DNA of 64,000 nucleotides, taken from NCBI GenBank assembly GCA_022385755.1, contig MU278377.1, positions 64,267 through 128,266 of the forward strand. The letters are read 5' to 3'. Shown one piece after another: positions 1-12,700 of the stretch; within the stretch, counting starts at the first letter, position 1; each line of letters opens with the position of its first letter. The notes beneath the pieces were generated by a model, which was not told the origin of the DNA, ran no database searches, and saw only the letters and a program-made list of their open reading frames with translations. This DNA comes from Trametopsis cervina (Eukaryota > Basidiomycota > Agaricomycetes > Polyporales > Irpicaceae). The position numbers and the translations under genes are program-made.

Positions 1-2002
1 AAGGAAATGGCATGAACATGTCATATTATATCAATAAAGGCGACGCAAATTACAACTTACAAGGAGAACTACACAGTACAGAATCACATACGAGCGTTCA
101 TAAGCGCAAGAGTCCCACAGACTAATCACTCTGCGGTTTAGTGTGATCGGAAATGAGTGCTGGTTTCTCCACTGCATGAGTCTAGGATCGCCGCGTGGCG
201 ATGCGCATAGGCACCACGACATGGGCGAAAACACGATGAAACCGCGTGGCAAGTGTGTGCGTCGTCTCCTGCCCGACTGCGATTCTCAATGTGCCTGTGT
301 CAAGTAAAGGATGCCTTGGGGCGTTTCGATGACATGTTTGCCATGCTGCTTGTGTGTCGATCTCTGGTTGGGAAGCGGGATTGGTACGTCGCTATCTCAT
401 CGTCTGTTGTGAAAATATCTCCTCATGTTGTCTCGCCAGGCACAGCGAACCCACACATGGCAAATAAAAAGCATACTATCCTAGTACAGCCTACGCATTA
501 GCTCTGTCATGCACACGCTATATGTGGCATAATTCCACAGAATACCAGGCTATGTCATCATCTCGCAGTCTCATCGCGTCGTTTCGGAGAGAACCGACAG
601 ATATTACGTCTACTCTAAGGTATAGCCTCTAACTGAGCTGCTAGAGTGCCATTTGGTGTCCTTCTTGACACAGTATGTGTCACAACTAGGCGGTCTCGAG
701 ACTAGTATCATGCCCGAAGAAGTCGAAGTCCGGTGATGCAAGTCATAGAAGGACCTCCCTCAAGCGGAGAAAACCTACTCAATCATCAGTGTGTTCTCTG
801 CATGGCCGAAATGCGTGATACCCGGTATAACAGGTGCATGCAAACCCAGTGCATCCCAGAGGCTGAAGGCTAACGAAGCGGTCTTCTCAGGTGCTGTGCC
901 ACCATTGTTGCTGCGACTCTGATCGCAGCGGTGGTGGATGACTTGAATGAGGTGCTGCAGGCTTCCTGCAGCCGCAGCATCATCCACAAACACCTGTGGA
1001 ACGTATGTTCGTACTCCTTGCACCAGCATTGGCTTCCATTTTCTAGCCCCATTTATTGCTCGATATACCTATGAAATTGCAGTGTTCATCGGCAACCTAA
1101 AGACGATATTGAACTAGCGTCATAGTAAGTAAACTCTCCCACTTTAGCGGACATGAACGGTCTTCCAAATTCATAGCACATATCCCCTGACTCGCTCGAC
1201 CCACTCATAGCTTCCACAGATCATCCCCAAAATCCTCGAAAAACAAATTCAACCGTCCCGAAGCTCGTCCAGGCACCCTACTGCCTGCCCCACTTTCTCT
1301 ATGCACAATACACTTAGGGTAAGCCATATTCGGATTCCGCTCGTACAGCACACGACACTAAACCCAGAAAGGCACAATATGACTACCACCTTTTGTCGTA
1401 TTTCCTCGATCTCTAGCAACACGACCCGCATGAAACTACACGCTCCCGGGCGGCCCACGTACCTACCCGCCTATCCGCCGCATGACATCTACAGTATCCC
1501 AAGGCGAGGCATACTGTAGGTTGGGATGTCATAGACACCTGGCGAGAGCGAAATCGGGAAACCCGGGACCGTCGTGTTTCACGAAGAGCCCGCACTGCGG
1601 TCCCGAAGCTCCCGTGAATCTACTGCCTTCAATTCGTCTCGAGCTAACCTAGGCTTCACAAAAACACGCTTCTGTACACAGGTTCAATCCAGGCAGAGTC
1701 GAGCTGCGGCCGAGATGCCTCGAAGAGGCGCTTAGCGCGGTGTAGGCTTCGGATGTGCGTTCAACGCTAATCAAGTTTGCACCAGTACTGATACTGATAA
1801 CGCACAGTCTATAACTCAACTACTGGTGCCATACCACCTCGGTGGTATTCTGCGGTCATTAAGGCTTATGGCTAGGGGTCGTGGAGATTCACAGTACGTG
1901 GCCTCTGCCTCGATAGCTTTCCTGTGACCTACGCTAGCTGCACGGTGCCCGAATATTACACATACATTCAATGACGTAGCTCCGCAGGAAAGGCTCACTC
2001 AC

Positions 2003-2160
2003 CACGGACATCACCTTGTCGTACCACAGATGCAATGAAAGGTATGTGTCAATATTAAAAGGCTGCACCCGTTCTTCGAACTGCTTCACCACAGGAAAGC
2101 GAGGATGACTCCAGAAGCACGCCAATGCGTTCTTCTCATTTTTATAGCACGGACACTTGC
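2003..2160 (-). pseudogene. Possible isolated exon or gene relic
   Basis: On the minus strand a roughly 52-codon open stretch runs between a plausible acceptor (TATAG) and a good donor (GTGAGT). Its composition is protein-like: Cys-rich at the start (GKCPCYKNEK), then aromatic and charged residues (ALACFWSHPRFPVV, HLWYDKVMSV). I do not recognise the family. No downstream exon continues in the right phase; the nearest open segment (about 1816-1930) would enter out of frame or hit a stop at once. This suggests either a decayed gene or a wrong exon model. Confidence 0.2.
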
Positions 2161-3339
2161 CTATACATCAGCTTTCTCGGATCGAGTCTCGGTTGAATTG
2201 AAGAACCAGAGGTTCATTTCTATGAAAGAGAGCTCACAATATCTTGGGTTCGCAATATACGTGTATGAAAGGCATCCTTCTAGGCGGAGTAGCCGATCAG
2301 CCTGGCTATCTTACTGGTAATCTTATGCACTCGGCTCGCCTATCATCATCCCCTCCTCCTAATCCAGTGTTCCCGTTTCAAGACACCACGTAAGGACAGC
2401 CACGGCCACGCGCAGAAACCTCCCAACCCACTCCTAAGCCGCAACGGAAATGTTCACTCCGAGCACCACATGCGCAGCGTATCCACGACTCATACGTAGG
2501 ACCCAACCCCCAGCTCCCAGCACAGGGTGCACACCTGAAGCTTGAAGCAAGAACGCTACAGCGAGCGCCCGATACACAAGGCTGGACTCCTGCGGAACAG
2601 CGCCAGCTCTGCCGGTCTTCGCCATTATGGTACACCACCAAACTCTAGATATGGTGGGTCTGAACGCTATTTCGCGCCTGCGGGGGCACACGCACGCCTC
2701 ATAGGGGCACGGCAACACGGAAGCCTCGCCACGCTCTCACTCTCACTCACAAGGTGCAGGCTCTCGAGGCCGCGTGAGTGCTCAGACGACGAATGGCACC
2801 ATACCCGCGACACTGCTCCTTCTGAGGCATCCATCCAAGAGAAGCGCAGAGGTCAGGGTGCTTCGCGTTCAGGTTCGAGGGTGGCCATAACGTTACCACC
2901 ATCACCCAGACTTCGAGCGGCCGGCTGGACGCACCCACGGGAACGCGACAGCAGATCTGGGAGGGTCTTCGTATCCCCGGCCTGTGGGAGTCCCAGTATG
3001 AGACAATACGATAGCATACCCTGTAATACCAATAGATACCAATAGCAATAGCCTTCGAATTCAATTTTGTATCAGTGCCAGAATCGCATGCTCACGAGTG
3101 TCTGCCAACTTCAATGCTTCACGCCAGACCTCAATTATCATGTAAAAGCACCGCAGATTGGATTGTCAGAGACGAGTACAACAAAACAAAAACACTAGCT
3201 ACTGCGACACCAATCCTATTCAGGCTGCCCACCCATTCGAGGTCATGTAAGGCAAGGAAAAAATCTATCCAGAGTCATTTCGTGCGCATAAAAAAGGCAG
3301 GGTCGTCAACCAATCTCGTCATAATAGTCAGGGGAGGTC

Positions 3340-3369
3340 GAGGGAGAAGGGGAAGGGGGAAGGAGGAAA
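3340..3369 (+). repeat. Polypurine tract
   Basis: About 30 consecutive purines built from GGGA/GGAA units, with no pyrimidine interruption. Such tracts occur in untranslated and flanking DNA and have no clear function here. Confidence 0.6.
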
Positions 3370-4181
3370 TCAACGAGCAACGTTCCGAGCGTGATCATCA
3401 TTAGACATAAGGCGTAAGCGTCAAGCGTAAAAAGAAATCACAAATCGTATCGTATCGAGGGAGGAAAATTCCAGCACAGGACCGCACACGCCAATAGGGG
3501 GTCGCTTTTTTGCGCCTCAGACGGGCGGGGGTCCATTTTGTGTGTTCGTCCCAGAGGCAAGCCAAGACCCAGTCAATCCAGCGCAGGCCGTACCGCACGC
3601 GCGAAGCGCAGCGCATCGGCGGCTGGAGAGGGTGTAGCGCCAGGCCAGGGGGCTGAGTGTCGTCATTATATCGTTAACCAGGACGTGAGAAAGGGTTTGG
3701 GTAGGAGTGGGCAGCAGGATGGGGAGCGATAAGGTGTCGTCGTAGAGCGTAGCGTGTTGTCATTTGCGTTGTGTCGATCCAATCAAGTAAAGCAGGCTTG
3801 GTCCAGAGTATAGTGTAACAACAATGGATAGATGGTTGGGTCGACATGGACTCGACAGAAAGGAGAAAAGAGACGATTATAGTGTACCAAAAGTTGCGAT
3901 GCCAATGCGGATAGTGTGTAAGAAGCCGATGTGTGTATGTGGGTGGGGTTCGAAAACAAACAAGAGGATGGGATGGGATGCGCGACGTGTAGCGTGTAGG
4001 AGGGATAGATCAAAGCAGCATACGATAAGGGACACCTGCGAATATTAAACCGGATGCTGGGTGTAGGCTGTGACGGAGGGATAGAGGGAGGAGAGTGCGA
4101 TAAGAGAGCGGCACAGGACGGCGGACGTCGTATGACGCAGGGATCTGCGCTAACGAGTCGGGATGGGTGAGGGGAGTGACT

Positions 4182-6799
4182 TCATCGCGACACAGCGCTA
4201 TTGCTGCGTTCGCGCCCAACAGGCTTCGCCTGCCCAAGATTGAACCACTTCAACCAGCGTCCACTGCGCTTCGCCTCGTCCTCGTCTTCATCCGCATCCT
4301 CGCCGCCGGGGACGCCTAAGCCCTCGATATTGGCGAACGAGACGTACCCGTCCATCGCCTTGCACTGCGCAGCGGCCGTGCGTGCGTTGAATGGCGGCGT
4401 CGGCGGTGGCGTCAGGGGATCCACCGCGTGGTGGTGAGGAGACATCTTGATATGCGCCGGGAGGGGCGCGCCCGTCGAGCGCGGCGAGCGCAGGGGATGG
4501 TTGTTGGGGTGTTGAGAGTGAGTGTTCGCTCTTGACCTCGATTTGCTCATCGAGGGCGAGTCCATGCCGCTTGACGGGGGAGAGCTAACGATGGGCTGCT
4601 GCAGGGGGAGGGACAGGCACGAAAGGGGGCAATATATGCGTCAGCGACCTGATATCCAAAACACCAAAGAAGGGCAAGACGCTCTCACCTCTCCGGGAGC
4701 AAAGAACCATTCGCCATCCATGCTCATATTCCGGCTGCTAGCGATGGAGTTCGATCCGCCACTACCTCCACTGTTGTCCCTCTCTCTACTTCTTGCGCGC
4801 TCGACGTCCCTCGCACCCTTCAAGACGCCCTCCAATCGCGAATGTAGCACTGCTGAATGTGGCGCTTGCAAGGGTTGACCCCTCCCGGCATCAATAGAGG
4901 ATCGTGACGCAGACTGCGGGCTAGCATGCGATGGTCGCAGCCCACCTGGTGCTGATCGCCCAGACCGTTGAAGGTGCATACGGGCAGGCGAGGGTGACGA
5001 GGGTGAGGCATAACCGCTGCCCTCGGCATACTCACGGGGACGAGAGTCCGTCTCATCACTGTGGTGCCTGTTGAGCATGGGCTGCGGTCGCGCGGAGTGG
5101 GGGAGGGTGAGGGGGACTCGGTGACCCGAGGAGGAAGACGACCGCGAGGAACTCCGGGCGAGCCACTGCGCGCCGCCAATATTATCGTAGACGTCCTCAT
5201 CGTCGCTGTAGCACGCACCAGTGTCGCAGTACGCGAACGCGTCCAATGAGGCGTCTGTCGTCGTTGAGGACGAGGTGGCCCGCCTTGAGCGGCGACCGCC
5301 TGGGGGAGGAGGAGACATGAAACCGTGAGCAGGTTGTTGCGCACCGAATACCGACGGCGAGGGAAGGGTGGTAAGCATCATCAACCTCTCCTGCTCCTCC
5401 ACCTTCCGCAACGTATCTCTCAACAGTCTCTCTGAGCGCGAGGGGGGTCGAGGCATTCCTGGGCGTGTCATTGGCGGTAGGTTTGTCGACGGGCTGAGGG
5501 GTGTGGTGGGTCTTGAGTGGGAGCGTGACTCTCGTCTTATATGTGCAGGAGGCGACATGGCCCTGCTGGAGATGATGGGAGACGGCGCGTGGATCTGCAT
5601 CGACATGGCGAGGGTTGGAGGGCCACGGGCTGGAACCAAGGCGTGTCTGAGGATGCTAGGGGGTGGCCGTCGTGACGGGGTCGAGCTGTGCAGCAACGCG
5701 GTAGACGTGAGTAAAGGGATATGCGGGGGAAGGAGATTAGATCACGATATAAGAAGGGAAAGGCCAGAGGGAAATATCAAAAAGAGGCCAGGGCACGGCC
5801 ATGGGGACGCACGGACGCGGCAAATATAATGAGGGCAATGAGGCGTGGCTTGATCAGAGAGACGCTGAATATCATTCCACCCAGAACGCATCCAATTGAC
5901 GCGGGAATCAGAGATGCGCAGGAGATATTCAGGTCGAATAGAGTTCGTTCAACAGACGAAAAAGTAGGCTGCGGCCCGAACGAATGGGTGGGGGAAATAA
6001 TGGGCGGAAGCCGGAAATGAAGTACATACCTAGTCGATACAGTCTTGCGATGAGACCGCGGAGAGGGCGACGGAGTCGCAAAGCCGGGCTGAGGAAACGG
6101 CACACGAGGACTCGATTGAGCACTGCTAAGGGACGACAATGACGTCTGCGAGGTAAGGCTGGGAGGTGTGTGGCTGTCGGGGGTGCGGGGACGGTGGAAG
6201 GGACGGGACGGGGATGAAAGGGAGAATGAAGGGGAGGGGAAAAGAGGCGAGAGCGGTGATGCGTGAGCTACTTGAGTGCGTTTTGCAGGCCGTACGGGAT
6301 TCGTAGCTGCAAAAGGCAAGTCGAGCGGTCGCTGATGGGCCTGGGGGAGGCGTGCATGGGCAGGCAGCAGTCTGCGGCTCGTGTTGGTGGTGACAGCCAG
6401 GGACTCGGGCGCTTCATTGCACGAGGAGGACGACGGCGAGGGCGAGTGAATGGGGCTGTAACTTCGGACTTTAGGTCGGACTGGGTGGATAATGAATTCG
6501 GTGCGAATGGGCGAAAGACCGGGTTTGGGACTTGCGCGATCGCCTGGGCGAGATGCACTTGTTGCTGGTGCTGGTGCTGGTGCTCGAAAATACCGGTCGT
6601 GTTCCCAGTCGAGATTGACCTCACCGGGCTGAGAGCCGACAGCGACGTCGCTGCTGCGAGGATTTGCTGAGGCGCGACGACGATGCGATAGTGTTGATAA
6701 TCGCGCAGTGCTGCTGCCGGACCGAGCGACTCGAGGGAGAGATGCTGGGGATGCTGGCCTGGAATGGGACGAGGAAGGCAAAGCGGCCGTCTCGTGCAT
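4182..6799 (-). CDS. Long Ser/Pro-rich predicted nuclear or cytosolic protein, 3 exons
   Basis: Three minus-strand exons join in phase. Exon 1 runs from the ATG at 6799 (MHETAALPSSS) to a GTATGT donor near 6030. Exon 2 starts at a CACAG acceptor near 5685 and ends at GAG|GTGAGA near 4690. Exon 3 starts after CCCTGCAG near 4600 and runs to the TGA at 4182. The product is about 730 aa and largely disordered, with Ser/Pro/Arg-rich runs and an Ala-Pro repeat coded by a GCTGGT-type microsatellite. A short charged helical patch (SERLLRDTLRKVEEQERL) in exon 2 and an ordered-looking C-terminal block (NARTAAAQCKAMDGYVSFAN, then an acidic run and KRSGRWLKWFNLGQ) are the best candidates for conserved parts. 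No catalytic domain is visible. The first intron (about 340 nt) is unusually long for this window and could hide a small exon. Function unknown. Confidence 0.65.
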
Positions 6800-9700
6800 G
6801 ATGCGAGATATGCTGATTCGCTGGGCTTGAATGATTAGCGGGGGCGAGGACTGCACGAGGCAGACGAATTCAGGAGGCGCGCTTGCTGGATGCGCCGCGG
6901 GCGTCGGTCGCTGTGCAGCGGCGCGTGTGCTCTGTTGCGAACGTCGTGGCGGGCGTCGGGCGGGATACGGTGGTCGAGAGGGAAAGAAAGTGAAAATGGC
7001 GACGGGCGATTCCCGCCCATTATACCTCTCGGCGCTTGGGGCAGGCGGTGAATATCTATTTTCGGGAGCAAACCCCAGTTCTTGCGCACGGGCCTAGATC
7101 GCAGCCCGCAAGTGTGACCACTGTCGTGACGCAGAGCGTGATGTCCAGCCAATCGCCGCCATTGGTATTGCCAAAAGCGGGCGTCACGCGCTGATCGTAA
7201 CCGCGCTGTGACAGTTTAACCGTACTCTGTCGGTATGTTCCGCGTAGCTCGTTGAGGAGCTCCACCGCTGACGTCGACTACTACGCATGCCATATACGTC
7301 CGCGCTGGGAGAAGGAAAAAAAGGGCAGGCGGCGGTCTCGAACCTGCGACGCAGCGACGTTGTTCTCCTGCGTGCGCGGACAGGGACAGCCTCAGTTGTT
7401 CTTAGGTTTCCTGAGCTTGGACGCGGTGTATTGTCTTCGTATCTGTGCCCTCTTTCTGCAGCGCTTCGTTCTCTCAGGAGGCGTGTCTGTTTGGGCGTGT
7501 TTGACACCGCCGCCGGAGCTTTCGCAGACCACGACAAGGCCGACCGCGGGGCTCTAGACCGGCGCACTGCAAATTCAAACCGGACTAACTCCAGTGCAGG
7601 CTTTCCGGCGATCACCGTGGACCAGGTCCGGCGTTCCCTGGTGTCTCTGCGGCCTTGTCCGCCCGGCTCGCAACGTGGCAACAACACACAAGAACTACAA
7701 ACCACAACAGTCCGACATTGTAATCCGCTTCAGCGCTGCGAGGATGGCAGAAATAAGAGTGTTGCAGAGGTACAGTATGCCATTGTTCGTCGGATATTAT
7801 TATCGTCATATCCACTCACGCGAGCATTATCCGTCCAGCTCCTCCCCACAACGCCAACAATGCGCCCGCAACAACACACGCACGAGGTGGTGCGGTTTCC
7901 AGGTGACCTGCACGCACTGTCGCCAGGAACATCATCCCCACTGGCCAACAGATGCACACTCACGCTGAACTATGCGCAGAGAACAACGTGTTGATACCCG
8001 CCAACGCCTTTCTCCACCCGTCTCGACCGGTCGATGCTCGGCAGAACACAACAGCGTGTCCGTCATAACCACGGACAAGCTCACCTGTTCGGGGCATGTG
8101 TCTCCTGCTCATACGGATCCCGCGTATGGCGGTAAGTGAGTGACTATCCGCAGCGAGGCACCTCTCTATCCGTGTGTTACAACCCACACAACTCGCCTCT
8201 GTTTCGTGTGACGCAAACTCCGCCAGCCGTGATCACAATTTCCCACCATGTGCGGTCTCACACATACATGTGCCCCGGGTGGACGGGATACAGTACAGTT
8301 GCGAGGTACGAAACAGGACGAGCCTCATCGCGTCCGTCCAGCACTCGGTAGCAGTTCGTACAACCCTGTCCACCTCCGGGATTACTTCATACACTACCGC
8401 ATATGACGTCCTTCTCACGTACCCATGATATTAAGCCGCTCGGGACGCTATGGAGCGCGTCGTCCGCCCATGGCCATTTCTCCTCATGTTCGCTGTCGAC
8501 TTTCCCCAAACTTGCTAACGCCGCTGGCAGGTACAGTACTCCACGCACAGACGAACGCGTGAACGAGCCTCGCGACCGGATGCGTCGCCCGTGTCGCCTC
8601 GCTCTTGAGTAGCCGTTCGACTAACATGGGAGGAACACCATCACCACGTTACGCCAGCTACTGTCCGAAGCGAACAACACCTCGGTTCGTTCGAACGTCT
8701 CCTATTCTTGTTTCTCCGAGGGTACGTTCCGGCTTACCGTTAGTCGTTAGGCTTTCTAATTCTAATCGTGCAGTGGTTAACATATCGGCAGACGTCAACT
8801 TCCTACAATACTCGCATATCCGGGTATGCGGCTGCCCCGCGCAGTACGGACCATTCTGGTCTGTTCGTGGCCGCGCAACCCGACTATTATCATCCACATA
8901 TTCACGATTCTGCGTTTGCCGATCACCAGAAGTTGCCGAACTGATAGACCAAACGTGCCTATCGAAAGAAGCAACAGCGCACCGTGCCTTTCCTCCTCTT
9001 CCGGCCTTCATCCTGATCGGACGCGTCTTCGGACCAAACGCTTCTCCCAGCCACAACCACCCAGACACACCAGTTACGCATATCATGGACCACGGATCCC
9101 CACGTGCCCGCCCACTTACGAGAACGACCGGCTCAGTTACGGTGGCCATTGCTCCTCACCTCATACTCTCGAGGATGGAAGTCGGACTTCGGGATGAGGC
9201 GTCCCCTGTTGACCCGTCCGTCCGACGGCGTTGCACAGGGGATGTGTCATCTCAGAGTTCCTGACTTCGCATCATTCAACCCGGAGGCGTACGTTGCTGT
9301 ACTGTATACTGGTGCTCAGCAGGGCTGTGATCGTGCTCAAGTGGCGATGTCACGTTCGTACAGGTGTGCGTATACGGGTATACGGCTCCCAATTTCGTGC
9401 GGTACGTTCCAAAGAGCTGGCAGACTTGCCTGGTCTGCGTTACAGCAGCTAAAAATAGGATGTGCGATATAGGCAACGGCGGGAAAGTGTTCTTTTGCTA
9501 CAAGCTTCGTGCGTTCCTGTGCCGCCGTATCCAACGGCGCATATCGAGGTGCTTTGGCTACTCGAGGGTCCCAGACGGCGATGTAGCACAATGCACGCAG
9601 TGGTGTACCTGCGATTACCTCTGTCAGCCTGAGCCCCGGTTCGTTGTGCACCGGTGTCGAGATACAAGGTAAGCCGAGAAGTTCCAGATCCGAGGGCATA

Positions 9701-12700
9701 TTGCGTAACAACGTCAGCTTACTCGATCGTATGCTCAAGCAATGTAGCTGAGCAAGACACCGTCCGGACCCGCGACTCGACTCCAAACCCAACATGCATC
9801 GCTCCCAGAAGCGTGGTTTTCGCTGGACATGTTCGTGCGCAGACGACCAACTTCTCAAGTCGAGGACTAAACGCTATTCGCCAGTCACGCCAAACGGTCC
9901 GAGCTCTTCTCCCCCACAGAACCAACACAATCTCTACCATTCGCAGCAAAACACACTGATAAAAGGCCCAACTCCACTCATCCGGCAGCCGCCTACTCAC
10001 ACCTGAGTCCTTTGCGCCAGTCGCGCAAACGGCTCCTGAAAGTTTCCCACCTTGGAACTACACACGCTATAGACGCCCACGGCTCTTGACGTCACGCGCT
10101 CGGTCTCGCTGGCTGCCTCATGCACTGAAGGCCCTTCCTTGCTCTGCTCGGGACATATACACAATTTATATTATGTCAAGCTGCTCCTGTCCACTTGGTG
10201 CTCCGATGGGAATTGAAGTGAGGTGAGTCGTTTGTGCGGCGGCGTGTTAGGTTTTTTTTTCTCTGGACGGCGCGAGGCTAATTGCACTAACTTAGCAGAT
10301 TTTTCTGCGAAACGGGAACGGAAACATGGGGAGAAGAGAAAAACGAAAACGAAAACATGCGTTTTCTTTTGGTCCGGGTCACAAGACCCCACGAGGACGA
10401 TTTAGCTCGACGCAGGTGAGCCTGGCCATATTCCAGATTTCGCTGCGCGTTCCTTTTCTCGCACGGCGTGCTTCAATATCAGGCTAACTGGATACAGTAC
10501 GTGCGTTCGTACAGGCGGCGCGCGGCCTTCGACGTCGTCTTCGATTCTGGCGTTCCGCGCAAGTCATTCCGTGCAAGTCATCGGAGAACACGCGGTATCA
10601 ATATCTCTGCCTCGTAACGCACGACTGGCACCTGGATTATCTGCCCATCGCCATCTATCCTCACGCACACTCGAGCCCAACCCCAACCAACTCCGTCGGA
10701 CGGGCTCGTGATCCGCGGGCCCATTCATTACGACGAAGCTCGAGGGCATCACAGCCCATCCTCCGATCTCTGGCCTACTCGTCCTATTCAGTCTCTCGTA
10801 ATCCGTCTCCGTCTAGGGAAGGTCTGGCCCCTTGCATCATTGACGACGGAGTCTACTATGCCATCGTTGACGTTGCAAGGGCGAGGTCTCTTCGATGGTG
10901 ATCGCGTTACGGCATGGACGATCATGAAATCCGGGGTACTATACGTGGGACGTGCTGTGCCTCGCCTGCTGTGTGGGGATTTCTGACATTTCTGGCTCGC
11001 ACACCGCATAATCTGGCAGACGGTAGATCCTGTCATACGCCCATATGCTCGTCTTCGCACCCAACTTGAAAGGTGGTGCGAGAATTTGCTGCGAGTGTTC
11101 GAATTCTTTCTTCGCAGAAGCGTTCAATCTAACTCGAGGGTCATTTCACAGACGTCGTCTGCCGTGCTTGGCACCACAACCCAGAGCTTCGTCGTGGCCA
11201 GGTCGTCTGATCATTCGAGACGCGCACCTCGAAACAGACGAGGTCACACGTCCACTGCGTCATAGAAGCCCTCATCTTACTCGTCTCTTCTCGTCCCAGG
11301 AACTGCACACACCGATCCCACACTCCCTCCAATACATCTCGCGTCCATGTGACGATTTGGCACACGACAGCTCGTGCAGGGTCTGCACAGACGCGACGCA
11401 ATCAGCTGGCCGTCTGGGCTCGCACAGCGCGTTGGTGTGCTCTATCGTCTATCGATAGCTGATAGTGTACGGTCTAGAGCCAGCTCTCTGTACGGATGGA
11501 CGAGGATGATCCTGATGTGCGCGGTATCCCAGGGACGCTGCGCTGCTCCACGGCACGTCCCAAACTGCGCTGCCGTATCGATCGAGCCAGCTCGACGGGC
11601 GACTTCTGGCGTAAACGGGAGGAGCGATGATTTGTCATCGTTGCTAGCCAATTGCTAGATGTTGCAGAAATACCGACGACTTTCTGTCATTCACACTCTC
11701 ACTCTGTTCGCGTTTGCATTGCTCCAACTCAGAAGGATGCACTTCTCTAATCGGCCTACGTTTATATATAGGCAAGCTGGTGGTTTTTCTAGCCTCGTAT
11801 TGCTCATCTGACTTATTTCTATGTCGGTCTGTCCTTGTCAGCACCTCGTATGACCTGCGCCCGATGTATTGCGCCAACGACCCTCCGAGAGCGGGCATTG
11901 CGAATATGAGCTTCACCTCCCAGAACTCGGCCGGAACGTCCTATGCGCCAGCCATTATTCAGCGCGGCGTCGCACTTCACACCTCGGAATCGGCGAAGGG
12001 ATCACAACAACGCGCCAGGACATACAGCACACACACGCACGCACGTGCACGTCATATCCTCTGACATTGGTCGGAATCCCAGACGCCACGGCCAGAGCCT
12101 AAACGGCCCAAAAGCGTGCGACCCACTTTACTCGCGCGCCGCCAGTATGCCAGTACTAACGCCTCCGTATCTCACTATCAGAACAACCTGACATTGGCGT
12201 GCGGCGGTAAGCCTGCGGTGCCCATACGGGGGCATTGCGTCTACACGGAAAACAGGAAACAGTGCTCGGATCAGAGGGACTGGGGACGGGCCCGGCACCC
12301 TCGAGAGTTCGTCTCGGCCGCCCTGGGAACCTCGGAAAGATCCCTTGACGCACTGTGATTCAGTGTTGTGGTGGACGCCAGGGCGTGGCTTGGTGCGATG
12401 CGTATTGGGCTGACTTGTAAGTGTGTACCTTTACTTGGTGATATGATATGATCTGATCGGTGTTCGTATGTTTTGCTTGCAGTGGGAGAGGCGTCAGATT
12501 CGGGCTATGCTATGCGCGCGCTCGTTCAAGGTGCTTTGCATAGCCTCAATCTGAGCCAAAGGCACCGAAGCTGCGATCTGTGCGTTTGTATGTTGTCAAC
12601 GTTGGATGGCGGGTCGCATCGCATCATCGTGATTATATGATTTGGACGGCAGTGGGCTTGCGTACGCCCTTTAGTAAAGCTAACGGGAAAGCGCGGATAT

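Larger units (their letters stand above)
1..4181. other. Gene-poor stretch downstream of the Ser/Pro-rich gene
   Basis: No complete gene could be assembled on either strand. Open frames are short, overlap one another on both strands and lack a consistent exon chain. One stretch near 2.0-2.2 kb (minus) looks exon-like and is listed separately. A purine-only tract lies at about 3340-3369. The last few hundred bases before 4182 are probably the 3' UTR and downstream flank of the minus-strand gene. Confidence 0.5.

Noticed and set aside
6550..6590. GCTGGT-type microsatellite
   Set aside because: It encodes the Ala-Pro repeat of the minus-strand Ser/Pro-rich protein, so it is explained by the gene.
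7330..7425. Possible minus-strand tRNA: GGTTCGAGACC resembles a B box near 7340
   Set aside because: The sequences flanking the T-loop do not pair (GCAGG against CCGCC), and no A box or closing acceptor stem is found at the right distance upstream.
7184..7994. Overlapping 173- and 235-codon frames on opposite strands
   Set aside because: The mirror-image open frames are a GC-composition effect. No recognisable residues and no splice partners.
8605..9264. 219-codon plus-strand open frame
   Set aside because: Equally long frames exist on the other strand and in a second plus frame across the same bases. Composition is Arg/Ser/Pro-rich and no motif is present.
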